This document shows, in pieces, positions 17,055 through 25,508 of a stretch of DNA of 64,000 nucleotides. This stretch comes from Actinomycetota bacterium. GTDB lineage: Bacteria; Actinomycetota; Thermoleophilia; Solirubrobacterales; Solirubrobacteraceae. A program made the translations under genes and the position numbers. The notes below the pieces were generated by a model. It searched no databases. It had not been told where the DNA came from and saw only the letters and a list, made by a program, of their open reading frames with translations. Positions within the stretch are counted from its first letter, which is position 1; each line of letters opens with the position of its first letter. The stretch is from positions 62,001-126,000 of the forward strand of contig VAYS01000009.1 of the NCBI GenBank assembly GCA_005883215.1. The letters are read 5' to 3'.

Positions 17055-19766
17055 ATGGCGGACCTCTTCATCTCCTATGCACGCGAGGACCAGGACTTCG
17101 TCCGGCGGCTCCATCGTGCGCTGAGCCGACGCGGCAAGGAGGGGTGGGTGGACTGGGAGGGGATACCGCCCACCGCGGCTTGGATGGCCGAGATCCGCTC
17201 GGCGATCGGGGGCGCGGATGCCTTCGTGTTCGTGCTCAGCCCGGACTCGGCTGAGTCCAAGGTGTGCGGCGATGAGCTGGGGATCGCGCTCGAGCAGAAC
17301 AAGCGCATCGTGCCGCTGCTGCGGCGCCCGCCCGACGGCCAAGAGGTGCCCGGCGCGCTGGCCGAGCTCAATTGGATCTTCTTCAGGGACGAGGACGGGT
17401 TCGACGAGCCGATACACGCGCTCGTCGAGGCGCTGGAAACCGATCTCGACCGGGTCCGGCTACATACCCGGCTGCTCGTCCGGGCGCGCGACTGGCAAGA
17501 GCGCGATCGGGATCCCAGCCGGCTGCTGCGGGGCGCCGACCTACGCGAAGCGGAAGCGTTCATCTCCCAGGCCGAGGCGCGCCCCGAGCCCACCGCGCTG
17601 CAGCGGGAATACCTCGCCGCTAGTCGCCAGCTCGCCACGCGCCGCCAGCGGCTGCTGCTCGGGGGGGTCTCGCTCGCGCTGGTGATCTCGCTGGCCCTCG
17701 CCGCGCTCGCCTACATCGAGAGGGGGACGGCGATCGCCAATCAGAAAACGGCGAAGTCGCGGGAGCTGGCGGCGCTTGCCACCCTGCAGCTGCCTCTAGA
17801 TCCCCAGATCAGCCTCGCGCTCGCGCTGGCGGCCAACCATGTGGGGGATACGTCGCAGGCCGGCGCGGCGCTCCTGCGCGCCGCCTTCGACGATCAGCTG
17901 ATCGCCACCTTGCAGGGCCACGACGGACCGGTATACGCCGCGAACTACAGCCCCGAAGGGCGCCGTGTGGTGAGCGCCGGCGGCGACGGCACCGTGCGCG
18001 TATGGGATCTCGACCGGCGGGCGCGCGCCCAGGTCCTCACCGGCCATCGCGGGCGGGTGACCGCCGCGGCGTTCAGCCCCGACGGGCGACGGGTGCTAAG
18101 CGCGGGCCAGGACGGCACCGTGCGCGTGTGGGACCTCGAGCACCCCGGCGCAAGTCGGGTGCTCACCGGCCACCGCGGCGGCGTGGAGGGCGCCGCGTAC
18201 AGCCCCGACGGCGGGCGCGTGGTCAGCGCGGGCGACGATGGCACGGTGCGTGTGTGGAACCTCGAGCATCCCGCCGCAAACCGGGTGCTGACCGGCGCCC
18301 GCGGGCGGGTGCTTGCCGCCGCGTTTAGCCCCGACGGCCATCGGGTGGTGGGCGCGGGCGACGATGCCGTCGTGCGCGTGTGGGATCTCGCCCGCCCGGG
18401 CAGCGCTCCCCGGCTGCTCGCCGGCCACCAGGGAAGCGTGCAGGGCGCGGCGTTTAGCCCGGACGGCCGGCGCGTGGTCAGCGCCGGCGACGATGGCACC
18501 GTGCGGGTGTGGGATCTCGCTCATCCCGCAAGCCGGGTGCTCACCGGCCACCAGGGACGTGTGAACAGCGCGGCGTTCAGCCCGGACGGCCGGCGCGTGG
18601 TCAGCGCCGGCTACGACGGCACGGTTCGCATCTGGGACCTCGAGCACGGCGACAGCACCCGCGTGCTCGCCGGCCACCAGGGGAGCGCCTATTCGGCGGC
18701 GTTCAGCCCGGACGGCAAGCGGGTGGCCAGCGCCGGCGGCGATGGCGCGATACGCATCTGGGACCTGGACCAAGGTGCTCGCACGCGGGTGCTCGCCGGC
18801 CACCAGGGGCGCGTCTATGCCGCCGCCTTCAGCCCCGACGGCCACCGCGTCGTCAGCGGCGCCACCGACGCCACCGTGCGCGTGTGGGACCTCGACCGCA
18901 GCTCTCTGCTGCGGGTGCTCACCGGCCACCGGGGAAGCGTCTACGCGGCCGCCTTTGCCCCCGACGGCCACCGCCTCGTAAGCGCCGGCGCCGACGGCAC
19001 CGTGCGGGTATGGGATCTCGCTCACCCCGCTGCGGACCGGGTGCTCACCGGCCACCGCGGAAGCTCTAACGCCGCCGCCTTCAGCCCCGACGGCCACCGC
19101 ATCGTCAGCGCCGGCTTCGACGGCACCGTGCGCATATGGGACCTCGATCACCCCGCTGCCAACCGGGTGCTGACCGGTCACCGCGGTGGCGTGGAGGCCG
19201 CGGCGTTTAGCCCCGACGGCCGGCGCGTGGTGAGCGGCGGCGACGATGGCACTGTGCGGGTATGGGATCTCGATCACCCCGCCGCCGCACGGGTGCTCCT
19301 CGGCCACAACGGAAGCGTGGAGGGCGCGGCGTTTAGCCCCGACGGGCGGGACGTGGTCAGCGCCGGCGATGATGGCACGGTGCGGGTATGGGATCTCGCT
19401 CATCCCGCCGCCACACGGGTGCTCACCGGCCATAAGGGACGGGTCTTCGGGGCCGGGTTCAGCCCGGATGGCCGGCGGGTTGTCAGCGCCGGCGGCGACG
19501 GTACGGTGCGGATCTGGGACCTGAGCCTGGGCAGCGACCCGCTGGTCATCACCGGGCACCAGGGAAGCGTCTACTCCGCGCGGTTCAGTCCGGATGGTCA
19601 GCGCGTGGTGAGCGGCGGACACGACCGGACCGTCCGCGTCGTCACCTGCACCGTCTGTCGCCCCCTGGCCCAAGTCCTGGCTGAGGCCCAGCACCGGCTC
19701 GATCAGGGGTTGCTCACGCCGGGTGAGCGCGAGTTCGTCGCCGAGCGCGTGAAGGCCGAGGGCTGA
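17055..19766 (+). CDS. TIR-transmembrane-WD40 protein (14 WD40 repeats)
   Basis: A 903-residue multidomain sensor. Residues 1-130 are a TIR domain: LFISYAREDQDFV, a WVDWEGIPP loop, and SPDSAESKVCGDELGIAL. Glu74 of this last motif sits where TIR NADases have their catalytic glutamate. A linker (145-190, ending LQREYLAASRQ) of the kind found in TIR and STAND proteins leads to one membrane helix at 199-220. A second linker follows, then 14 WD40 repeats of about 42 residues (285-865), enough for two seven-bladed propellers. A short Cys-containing tail completes it. The N-terminal side is probably cytosolic; which side the propellers face depends on topology. The downstream cyclase gene starts 4 bases later. 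Plausible role: ligand sensing coupled to TIR signalling or NAD cleavage in defence. Confidence 0.88.
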   Translation: MADLFISYAREDQDFVRRLHRALSRRGKEGWVDWEGIPPTAAWMAEIRSAIGGADAFVFVLSPDSAESKVCGDELGIALEQNKRIVPLLRRPPDGQEVPGALAELNWIFFRDEDGFDEPIHALVEALETDLDRVRLHTRLLVRARDWQERDRDPSRLLRGADLREAEAFISQAEARPEPTALQREYLAASRQLATRRQRLLLGGVSLALVISLALAALAYIERGTAIANQKTAKSRELAALATLQLPLDPQISLALALAANHVGDTSQAGAALLRAAFDDQLIATLQGHDGPVYAANYSPEGRRVVSAGGDGTVRVWDLDRRARAQVLTGHRGRVTAAAFSPDGRRVLSAGQDGTVRVWDLEHPGASRVLTGHRGGVEGAAYSPDGGRVVSAGDDGTVRVWNLEHPAANRVLTGARGRVLAAAFSPDGHRVVGAGDDAVVRVWDLARPGSAPRLLAGHQGSVQGAAFSPDGRRVVSAGDDGTVRVWDLAHPASRVLTGHQGRVNSAAFSPDGRRVVSAGYDGTVRIWDLEHGDSTRVLAGHQGSAYSAAFSPDGKRVASAGGDGAIRIWDLDQGARTRVLAGHQGRVYAAAFSPDGHRVVSGATDATVRVWDLDRSSLLRVLTGHRGSVYAAAFAPDGHRLVSAGADGTVRVWDLAHPAADRVLTGHRGSSNAAAFSPDGHRIVSAGFDGTVRIWDLDHPAANRVLTGHRGGVEAAAFSPDGRRVVSGGDDGTVRVWDLDHPAAARVLLGHNGSVEGAAFSPDGRDVVSAGDDGTVRVWDLAHPAATRVLTGHKGRVFGAGFSPDGRRVVSAGGDGTVRIWDLSLGSDPLVITGHQGSVYSARFSPDGQRVVSGGHDRTVRVVTCTVCRPLAQVLAEAQHRLDQGLLTPGEREFVAERVKAEG
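17898..19640 (+). repeat. 14 tandem WD40-encoding units of about 126 bp
   Basis: Each unit encodes a repeat of the form VLTGHxGxVxxAAFSPDGxRVVSAGxDGTVRVWDLxH. The units are much more alike than WD40 repeats normally are. Most differences fall just after GH and at the position between SAG and DG. This indicates recent duplication or ongoing recombination among units. Confidence 0.9.
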
Positions 19767-19769
19767 GCA

Positions 19770-21584
19770 GTGCGCACTCAGACGCTAGCGCCGCCGCCTG
19801 CGGGTCAGCGCGCCCCGGTGGCGGACTGGCGCGATACCGTCGGTCAAGCCGAGCGGCGCGGCGAGCTGTTGACCGCGTTTGACCTGGCCGAGCGGGGGCT
19901 GGCAGCCCACCCGGACGATGTCTGGCTCAAGCACCGCGCGGTCCTGGCGCTGGCCCGCGCGGGCTCGACCGAGGAAGCGGCGCGGCGCTTTGACTCCTAC
20001 GGCCTGGGAGAGGTCGAGGACGAGGACGTAGTCGCGCTGCGGGCACGCATCGCCAAGGACGTCGCCCTGGCCGCCCACGGTGAGGAGCGGCGTCGGCGGG
20101 CGACTCGAGCGGCGAGCCTGTACCGGACGATCTTCTCTCGCACTCGTGGCTTCTACCCCGCCATCAACGCCGCCACGCTGAGCCTCATCGCGGGCGACGT
20201 CGACCAGGCGCGCACCGGGGCGCGTGAGGTGCTCGAGCTGCTGCGCGCCAACGTGGATCAGTCCTACTACGTGGCCGCCACGGAGGCCGAAGCCCACCTG
20301 TTGCTCGGCGACGAAGCAGCGGCCCGCGCGGCGCTCGGGCGAGCGGCGACGTTGCACGGCGACGACTACGGTGCCGTTTCCACCACCCGACGTCAGCTGC
20401 GCACGATCTGCGATGTCGAGGGCATCGATCCCGCGTTGCTCGGTGCCCTATCGGGTCCGCCAGTAGTCCACTACTGCGGCCACCTGATCTCCGCCCCGGC
20501 CCAGGACGGACCATTTCCCGCCCAGGCCGAGGAGCACGTCGCCCGGGAGATCGCCGCCGAGATCGACCGCCGGCCCCCGCGCTACGCCTACGGCGCGCTG
20601 GCCAGCGGGGCAGACATCCTGTGGGCGGAGGCACTGCTCGCCCGGGGCGGCGAGTTGCACGTGGTGCTTCCCTTCGCCCAGGACGAGTTCATCGTCTCGT
20701 CGGTCGCGCCGTCGGGCCCGCGCTGGGTGGAGCGCTTTCACCGCTGTATCGCTTCGGCGGCGGCGGTCAGCTACGCCACCGTGGACGCCTTCCTCGACGA
20801 CGATGTGCTCTATCGCTACGGCACCGAGCTGGCCATGGGCCTTGCCCTGTTGCGCGCGGGCTATCTCGACGCCGAGGCCCGGCAGCTGGCAGTCTGGGAC
20901 GGAGAGCCGGCGCGGGGCGAGGCCGGAACGGCCATCGACGTGGCGACTTGGCAGCGCCACGGCCGGCCCGTGACGGTCATTTCTCCGCGGGAGCATCCCC
21001 CGGGCGCGGCCCTTAGCCCCCGCTCCAGTGGCGCGGCGCGTGGCTCCAGTCGGGTCGTACGGGCGATGCTGTTCGCCGACGTCAAGGGGTTCTCCAAGCT
21101 CACCGACGAGCAGCTCCCCCGTTTCACCGACCGGGTCCTGGGCGCCTTTGCCGGTGTGCTCAAGCGCTATGGCGAGCACGTGCTGCATCGCAACACGTGG
21201 GGGGACGGGCTGTACGTCGTGCTCTCGGATGCGGGGACGGCGGCGGCCTGCGCGCTGGACCTCCAGGGGGCGATGCAGTCCATCGACCTCAGCGCCGAGC
21301 ACCTGCCCTCCCACCTGGCGCTGCGCCTGGGCGGGCACCTCGGCCCGGTGTTTCCGATGCAAGACCCGATTCTGGAGAGCCCCGCGTTCATCGGCTCCCA
21401 CGTCAGCCGGACCGCCCGCATCGAGCCCGTCACGCCGCCCGGCAGCGTCTACGTCACCGAGCCCTTCGCCGCCGCGCTGGAGCTCGCCCTCGGCGATGAG
21501 TTCCAGTGTCAGTACGTCGGGCACATGCCGGCCGCCAAGGACTTTGGCCGATTGCGGATGTACCAGCTTCGCCGAGCCAAGTGA
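19770..21584 (+). CDS. TPR-SLOG-like-class III nucleotide cyclase protein
   Basis: A 604-residue protein in three parts. Residues 20-220 are TPR-like helical repeats resembling the TRAFs-binding region. Residues 230-405 form a Rossmann-like domain (VVHYCGHLIS, YGALASGADILWAEALL, GELHVVLPF, RYGTELAMGLALL), similar to SLOG nucleotide-sensing domains. Residues 430-600 are a class III cyclase domain with metal ligands Asp437 (FADVKGF) and Asp479 (WGDG). The usual transition-state Asn is replaced by Ser546 in GSHVSRTARIE; Arg550 is kept. GTG 19770 starts 4 bases after the TIR-WD40 stop, so they are one operon. It probably makes or senses a nucleotide signal linked to the TIR partner; product and trigger are unknown. 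Confidence 0.82.
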   Translation: MRTQTLAPPPAGQRAPVADWRDTVGQAERRGELLTAFDLAERGLAAHPDDVWLKHRAVLALARAGSTEEAARRFDSYGLGEVEDEDVVALRARIAKDVALAAHGEERRRRATRAASLYRTIFSRTRGFYPAINAATLSLIAGDVDQARTGAREVLELLRANVDQSYYVAATEAEAHLLLGDEAAARAALGRAATLHGDDYGAVSTTRRQLRTICDVEGIDPALLGALSGPPVVHYCGHLISAPAQDGPFPAQAEEHVAREIAAEIDRRPPRYAYGALASGADILWAEALLARGGELHVVLPFAQDEFIVSSVAPSGPRWVERFHRCIASAAAVSYATVDAFLDDDVLYRYGTELAMGLALLRAGYLDAEARQLAVWDGEPARGEAGTAIDVATWQRHGRPVTVISPREHPPGAALSPRSSGAARGSSRVVRAMLFADVKGFSKLTDEQLPRFTDRVLGAFAGVLKRYGEHVLHRNTWGDGLYVVLSDAGTAAACALDLQGAMQSIDLSAEHLPSHLALRLGGHLGPVFPMQDPILESPAFIGSHVSRTARIEPVTPPGSVYVTEPFAAALELALGDEFQCQYVGHMPAAKDFGRLRMYQLRRAK

Positions 21585-21680
21585 GAGGCCGCCTGGCCTG
21601 ACAATAAGAGCATTGGGGAGGCGATGAGTTTGGTCGCCTCCTGCGGTCTCAGTGGAAAACCCGACGAACAGGAGGACGCA

Positions 21681-22070
21681 GTGACCGAGACGAGGACCCG
21701 CATCACCGAAGTGGGGAGGGTGATGGTCCCGGTCGCCGATCAGGATCGTGCGATCGAGTTCTATGTCGAGAAGCTCGGCTTCGAGAAGCGGGCGGATATT
21801 CCCTACGGCGAGGGCGCGCGGTGGGTCGAGGTGGCTCCGCCGGGCGGGGCGACGGCGATCGGGCTCGTCCTTCCCCGCGAAGGGGATCCCGTCGGCATCG
21901 ACACTCACGTCGCGCTGAGCACCAAGGACGCCGGAGCCACCCACGCCGACCTGCGCGCGGCTGGCGTCGACACCGATGCCGAGGTCATGCGCATGGGGGA
22001 CCCCGTGCCTCCCATGTTCTTCGTGCGCGACCAGGACGCCAACACCCTCCTGGTCGTCGAGAGCAACTGA
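21681..22070 (+). CDS. VOC-family (glyoxalase/bleomycin resistance fold) protein
   Basis: A 129-residue protein with two beta-alpha-beta-beta-beta modules: ITEVGRVMVPVADQDRAIEFY then DTHVALSTKDAGATHADLRAAGV, ending with the metal-site strand FFVRDQDANTLLVVE. Glu in the last strand is in the usual metal-ligand place. The family includes glyoxalases, dioxygenases and antibiotic-binding proteins; the substrate cannot be told. GTG 21681 has a strong AGGAGG 6 bases upstream and is preferred over ATG 21624. A perfect 12-bp hairpin follows the gene. Confidence 0.8.
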   Translation: MTETRTRITEVGRVMVPVADQDRAIEFYVEKLGFEKRADIPYGEGARWVEVAPPGGATAIGLVLPREGDPVGIDTHVALSTKDAGATHADLRAAGVDTDAEVMRMGDPVPPMFFVRDQDANTLLVVESN

Positions 22071-22083
22071 GCCAAGGCCGAGG

Positions 22084-22115
22084 CCGCCGCCGCGAGACCC
22101 TCGTCGCGGCGGCGG
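22084..22115. terminator. Bidirectional terminator hairpin
   Basis: CCGCCGCCGCGA (22084-22095) pairs perfectly with TCGCGGCGGCGG (22104-22115) around an 8-base loop. It lies between the convergent VOC and polysaccharide deacetylase genes. Confidence 0.65.
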
Positions 22116-22132
22116 ACGCCGGTCGGCTCGTC

Positions 22133-23128
22133 TCACGGGCGCCCGGAGAGCGGGCGGGGCGGGGGCTGGTGGCGCGAGGGCGGGTCGTCGGCGATGAGCT
22201 GCGAGACGGTGACCAGCGCAAAGCCGCGCGTGCGCAGACGCCGGATGATCCTGGGCAGGGCGGCCACCGTCTGGGAGCGATCGCCCCCTCCGTCGTGCAT
22301 GAGCACGATCGCTCCGGGCTGGCCGCCGCTGATGCCCGCGTAGCTGATCTTCCTGGCCCCCGGTCGGCTGAAGTCCTTGGTGTCGGCGCTCCACAGGACC
22401 AACGCCATCCTCCGGGCGCGCACCAGCGAGAGCGTGGCCTGGTCGAAGGACCCGTACGGGGGGCGAAACAGCCGGGGGGCGGGAGCGCCCGCGCGCCGGA
22501 TGTCCTCGGCGGCGCTATCGATCTCCGTCGCCTGGGCGCCCGAGGAGAGCTGCGACAGGAACGGGTGGCTCTCGGTGTGGTCGCCGATGACAAACCCCTC
22601 CCGCGCCTCCTTGGCCACCAGCTGGGGGTAGGCGCGCGCATGGTTGCCGATCAAGAAGAAGGTGGCGGGCGTGCGAGTTCGCTCGAGGATCGCCAGGACC
22701 GCGGGCGTCGAGGCCCCCGGCCCATCGTCGAAGGTCAGCGCGACCTCCCGGCGCCGGCGTCCCGCCAACTCGACGTAGCTCGTGTAGGAGAGCAGCCGAT
22801 CGACGGCGCCGTCGGCCCCCGTCGCCGGCGGGGCGGCGGCCGACGGCCGGACTCTCGCCGGCGGGGTCCGAGCGCCTCGGCTCGGCAACGGGGTCGTAGC
22901 GGCGGTGGTCGGGGAAGGTCGCCGCGCCGGGACCCGCCGGCTCGAGCTGCCCCCGAGCCCAAACGCCGCGACGGCGGCCAGCCCGACCACCGCCGCGGCG
23001 ATCCCCAGGCCCGCGCGTTGGCGCTGGCGGCGACGACGGCGCACCGCCGCCCGGCGCGCCTCCAGCTCCCTGGCCGACCGCGGCGCTGGCGGCGCTTGAG
23101 CCCCCCGGTCTGTCCTTGAGTCCTTCAC
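22133..23128 (-). CDS. Membrane-anchored polysaccharide deacetylase (NodB family)
   Basis: The 331-residue protein has an Arg-rich cytoplasmic start, one membrane helix (AGLGIAAAVVGLAAVAAFGL, about 39-58) and a Pro/Thr linker. The NodB domain follows: motif 1 TFDDGP, the metal pair in GDHTESHPFL, motif 3 RPPYGSFD, VLWSADTKD and motif 5 IVLMHDGGG. All catalytic and metal residues appear present. It should remove acetyl groups from peptidoglycan or another N-acetylated polysaccharide outside the membrane. The start is GTG 23128. The upstream cyclase gene ends in a hairpin, so this gene is likely transcribed separately. Confidence 0.88.
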   Translation of the reverse strand: MKDSRTDRGAQAPPAPRSARELEARRAAVRRRRRQRQRAGLGIAAAVVGLAAVAAFGLGGSSSRRVPARRPSPTTAATTPLPSRGARTPPARVRPSAAAPPATGADGAVDRLLSYTSYVELAGRRRREVALTFDDGPGASTPAVLAILERTRTPATFFLIGNHARAYPQLVAKEAREGFVIGDHTESHPFLSQLSSGAQATEIDSAAEDIRRAGAPAPRLFRPPYGSFDQATLSLVRARRMALVLWSADTKDFSRPGARKISYAGISGGQPGAIVLMHDGGGDRSQTVAALPRIIRRLRTRGFALVTVSQLIADDPPSRHQPPPRPLSGRP

Positions 23129-23194
23129 CGGCGGCGCGGATTCTCCCAGCCGACGCCCCGAGCCTCGCCTGCCGGTGGCCTATTCGCAGCGCTC

Positions 23195-23220
23195 TGACCG
23201 GCCGCCTTGGTGGCCGGTCA
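23195..23220 (-). terminator. Hairpin overlapping the cyclase stop codon
   Basis: TGACCGGCC (23195-23203) and GGCCGGTCA (23212-23220) form a perfect 9-bp stem with an 8-base loop. The outer arm includes the stop codon of the cyclase gene (complement of 23218-23220). Likely terminator. Confidence 0.6.
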
Positions 23221-24372
23221 CGCCACCGGGCGGCGCCCGACCAGGCGGCACAGCTGCACCGGCTCGCCGAGGCCGCGCACGAATCTTCCGCCCACCGGCT
23301 TCCACGCGAACGCCGACGACGTGGCCTCGGCTACCGCGCTCGTAGCGACGAGCTCGTCGCGTCGGGCTACGTCCAGGATCCGCGCGGCGACGTTGACCAC
23401 GGTTCCAAAGTAGTCGCCGTCGTGCGCCACCGCCACGCCCTGGTGCAGGCTCGCATGTACGCCCGGACCGACCTCGTCGCGGCGGTGCTCGATCACGCCC
23501 AGGCCCGTGCGCACCGCGTCGTCGGCGTCGGGGAAGGCCAGCATGTAGCCGTCGCCCAACCCCTTGACTACGCGGCCGGTGCTTCCGCACTCCTGGGTGA
23601 CCACCTGGGCCAGGTGCTCGATCGCCCGGATCGCCGCCTCCTCGCCCGCGGTGTCCGCGTAGGCGGTGAAGTCCTTGAGGTCGCAGAACAGAATGGCCAC
23701 CCGCGCGGCGCCCGGCAGCAGCTCTCCGCCGGCGCGCACCTCGGCCTCCCGGATGGCCACCTCGGTGAGCTCGCGCTCGAACAGGCGGCGGTGAACGGAC
23801 ACCAGATACGGGGCCGCGAGCGGCAGCAGGCGCTCGAACGCCCAGTGGACCTCCGGGAGCGCGGCGACGGAGTCGCCGGCCTGCTCGCGCAGGCGCGGCT
23901 CGACGTACAGCCGGAACGCCTGCACTTGGGCCTGGGCGATGCGCGCCAGGGCCCGCCCCGCCACGCGCGAGATCTGGAGGGCCAGCTCCGGCGGCCAAAC
24001 CTCGCGCAGCCGGGCGAGCTCGAAGAAGATCTGTGCCTCCTCCTCGGTGAAGTACGGCTCGTCCAGCTCGGGCGCCGGAAGTCCGGCGGCTTGGATGACC
24101 ACCGCCAGCTCGGCGGCGGGCGTGCCGCCGCGGGCTTCGATCTCCCGTGGGCTCACCGTCCGTCGCTGGCGGTCGGGATCCAGCACGGCGTCGAAGATCG
24201 CGTCCTCGAGGCGCCCGCGCTCGCGCGCCCGGCGCATCGCTTCGGGGGCGACGCCGAGCTCGAGCAGCAGCGCGACCGTCTCGAGCTCCCCGGGTTCACC
24301 GCCTATTTGGCGCACCACGTCCCCAGCCCGGGCCCGCGCCTGCGCACCGATCGTTGCGCCTTCCACGGACAC
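23218..24372 (-). CDS. Class III adenylate/guanylate cyclase with helical N-terminal domain
   Basis: A 384-residue soluble protein. Residues 1-210 form an all-helical regulatory region (FTEEEAQIFFELARLREVWP; ALARIAQAQVQAFRLYVEPRL) found in actinobacterial cyclases of unknown input. Residues 225-370 are the catalytic domain: metal ligands in AILFCDLKDF and VVKGLGDGYM, and an intact transition-state motif FGTVVNVAARI with Asn and Arg. Unlike the TIR-linked cyclase, this site looks canonical. I chose GTG 24372 (VSVEGATIG) because no in-frame ATG is near; GTG 24366 is possible. It lies 71 bases downstream of the desaturase gene and may be cotranscribed. Confidence 0.83.
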   Translation of the reverse strand: MSVEGATIGAQARARAGDVVRQIGGEPGELETVALLLELGVAPEAMRRARERGRLEDAIFDAVLDPDRQRRTVSPREIEARGGTPAAELAVVIQAAGLPAPELDEPYFTEEEAQIFFELARLREVWPPELALQISRVAGRALARIAQAQVQAFRLYVEPRLREQAGDSVAALPEVHWAFERLLPLAAPYLVSVHRRLFERELTEVAIREAEVRAGGELLPGAARVAILFCDLKDFTAYADTAGEEAAIRAIEHLAQVVTQECGSTGRVVKGLGDGYMLAFPDADDAVRTGLGVIEHRRDEVGPGVHASLHQGVAVAHDGDYFGTVVNVAARILDVARRDELVATSAVAEATSSAFAWKPVGGRFVRGLGEPVQLCRLVGRRPVA

Positions 24373-24443
24373 ATGATCCCGCGTTGGGCCTCGATGTCCA
24401 GGACCAGGCCGGCCTGCGTGCCGACCTGGTTGGCGGGTGGCGA

Positions 24444-25436
24444 TCAGGTCGCGGCCGGCTCGCGCCCGCGCTGGCGCTCGGCGCTGATGCGCACCACCCC
24501 GCGCGCCAGCCCCACGCGCTCCATGGCGGCGATCACCCACGCGGAGGGATCGAGCTCGAACCACCGCAGGCCGTGTTGGGCCGAGCGCGGGAAGGCGTGG
24601 TGGTTGTGGTGCCAGGCCTCTCCCAGCGAGGGCAGCGCGAGCCAGGCGAGGTTGGTCGAGCGATCCTGGGTGGCGAACCGGCGCCGCCCGAGGAAATGAC
24701 AGAGCGAGTTGATCGACCACGTGACCTGGTGCAGCAGCGCGACCCGCACCAGCCCGCCCCACAGCACGCCGCGCAGGAAGCCGCCCGGCCCCCCGTGCAC
24801 CGCCAGCCCGACGATCCCCGGCGCCAGCAGGCTGAGGGCGACCATCGCGGGAAAGGCGCGAGAGATGCGCCGCAGCCCGCGGTCGTCGAGGACGTCGGGG
24901 GCATAGCGGCGATGGTTGGCGGTGCCTTGGGCGGCAAATAGCCAGCCGACGTGCGCGTGCCAGAGCCCGGTCAGGACGCCGCGCACTCCTTCGCCGTGGC
25001 CGTGCGGGGAATGGGGATCGCCCTCGGCGTCGGGGAACGCGTGGTGCTTGCGGTGATCGGCGACCCAGTCGGCGACCGCGCCCTGCAGTGCCGTCGAGCC
25101 GAGGGTGGCCAGGGTGTAGCGGACGGCGTGCGGGGCGTCGAAGGCGCGGTGGGTGAGCAGCCGGTGATAGCCGACGGTGATGCCGAGCCCGCTGAGCAGG
25201 TAGGTGCCGCCCAGCAGGGCGAGATCGGCCCAGTCCACCGCGCGGTTCCACGCCAGCACGACCGCGACGAGCAGGCCGACGACGGGCACGACGACGCCGG
25301 CCACGCTCGCGCGCTTGGCCGCCGTGCTCATCGGTCGCAGATCGGCTTCGGGCTCGGGCGTCTCGCGCCGGAGGGAGCGATCGCGCTTCTCGGGCGCCTC
25401 GCGGACGGTGGCTGTGGTTGGCGTATGTAGGGACAT
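24444..25436 (-). CDS. Acyl-CoA/fatty acid delta-9-type desaturase
   Basis: A 330-residue integral membrane di-iron enzyme. The three histidine boxes are present: HRLLTH, HRKHH (DWVADHRKHHAFPD) and HNHH (EAWHHNHHAFP), with membrane helices between them (VAGVVVPVVGLLVAVVLAW; ALLGGTYLLSGLGITVGY). It introduces a double bond into acyl chains to adjust membrane fluidity, using electrons from ferredoxin or cytochrome. The N-terminal 45 residues are polar and charged. It is transcribed divergently from a PucR-type regulator across a 72-base gap with an inverted repeat, the likely control site. Confidence 0.9.
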   Translation of the reverse strand: MSLHTPTTATVREAPEKRDRSLRRETPEPEADLRPMSTAAKRASVAGVVVPVVGLLVAVVLAWNRAVDWADLALLGGTYLLSGLGITVGYHRLLTHRAFDAPHAVRYTLATLGSTALQGAVADWVADHRKHHAFPDAEGDPHSPHGHGEGVRGVLTGLWHAHVGWLFAAQGTANHRRYAPDVLDDRGLRRISRAFPAMVALSLLAPGIVGLAVHGGPGGFLRGVLWGGLVRVALLHQVTWSINSLCHFLGRRRFATQDRSTNLAWLALPSLGEAWHHNHHAFPRSAQHGLRWFELDPSAWVIAAMERVGLARGVVRISAERQRGREPAAT

Positions 25437-25471
25437 GGAGGCACCGTTTCACCCCTCGCTCGGGGGTTCTT

Positions 25472-25506
25472 GGCAAATCTGGACCAGAAATAGGGCAGAA
25501 TTTGCC
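25472..25506. promoter_or_regulatory. Inverted repeat operator between desaturase and PucR-type gene
   Basis: GGCAAAT (25472-25478) and ATTTGCC (25500-25506) are perfect 7-bp arms separated by 21 bases, about two helical turns, in an AT-richer 72-base divergent promoter region. The right arm ends 2 bases before the PucR ATG. This placement fits autoregulation and control of the desaturase. Confidence 0.5.
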
Positions 25507-25508
25507 CG

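Noticed and set aside
17898..19640. Regular repeats suggesting a CRISPR array or satellite DNA
   Set aside because: The 126-bp period is in frame and each unit encodes a complete WD40 repeat; there are no unique spacers.
20448..22394. Long open frame (648 codons) on the minus strand opposite the cyclase gene
   Set aside because: It lies antisense to clear coding sequence, has no domain, and its open length follows from the GC-rich codon bias of the real gene.
23116..24699. Long plus-strand open frame (527 codons) opposite the second cyclase and desaturase
   Set aside because: It crosses two well-supported minus-strand genes and shows no recognisable protein features.
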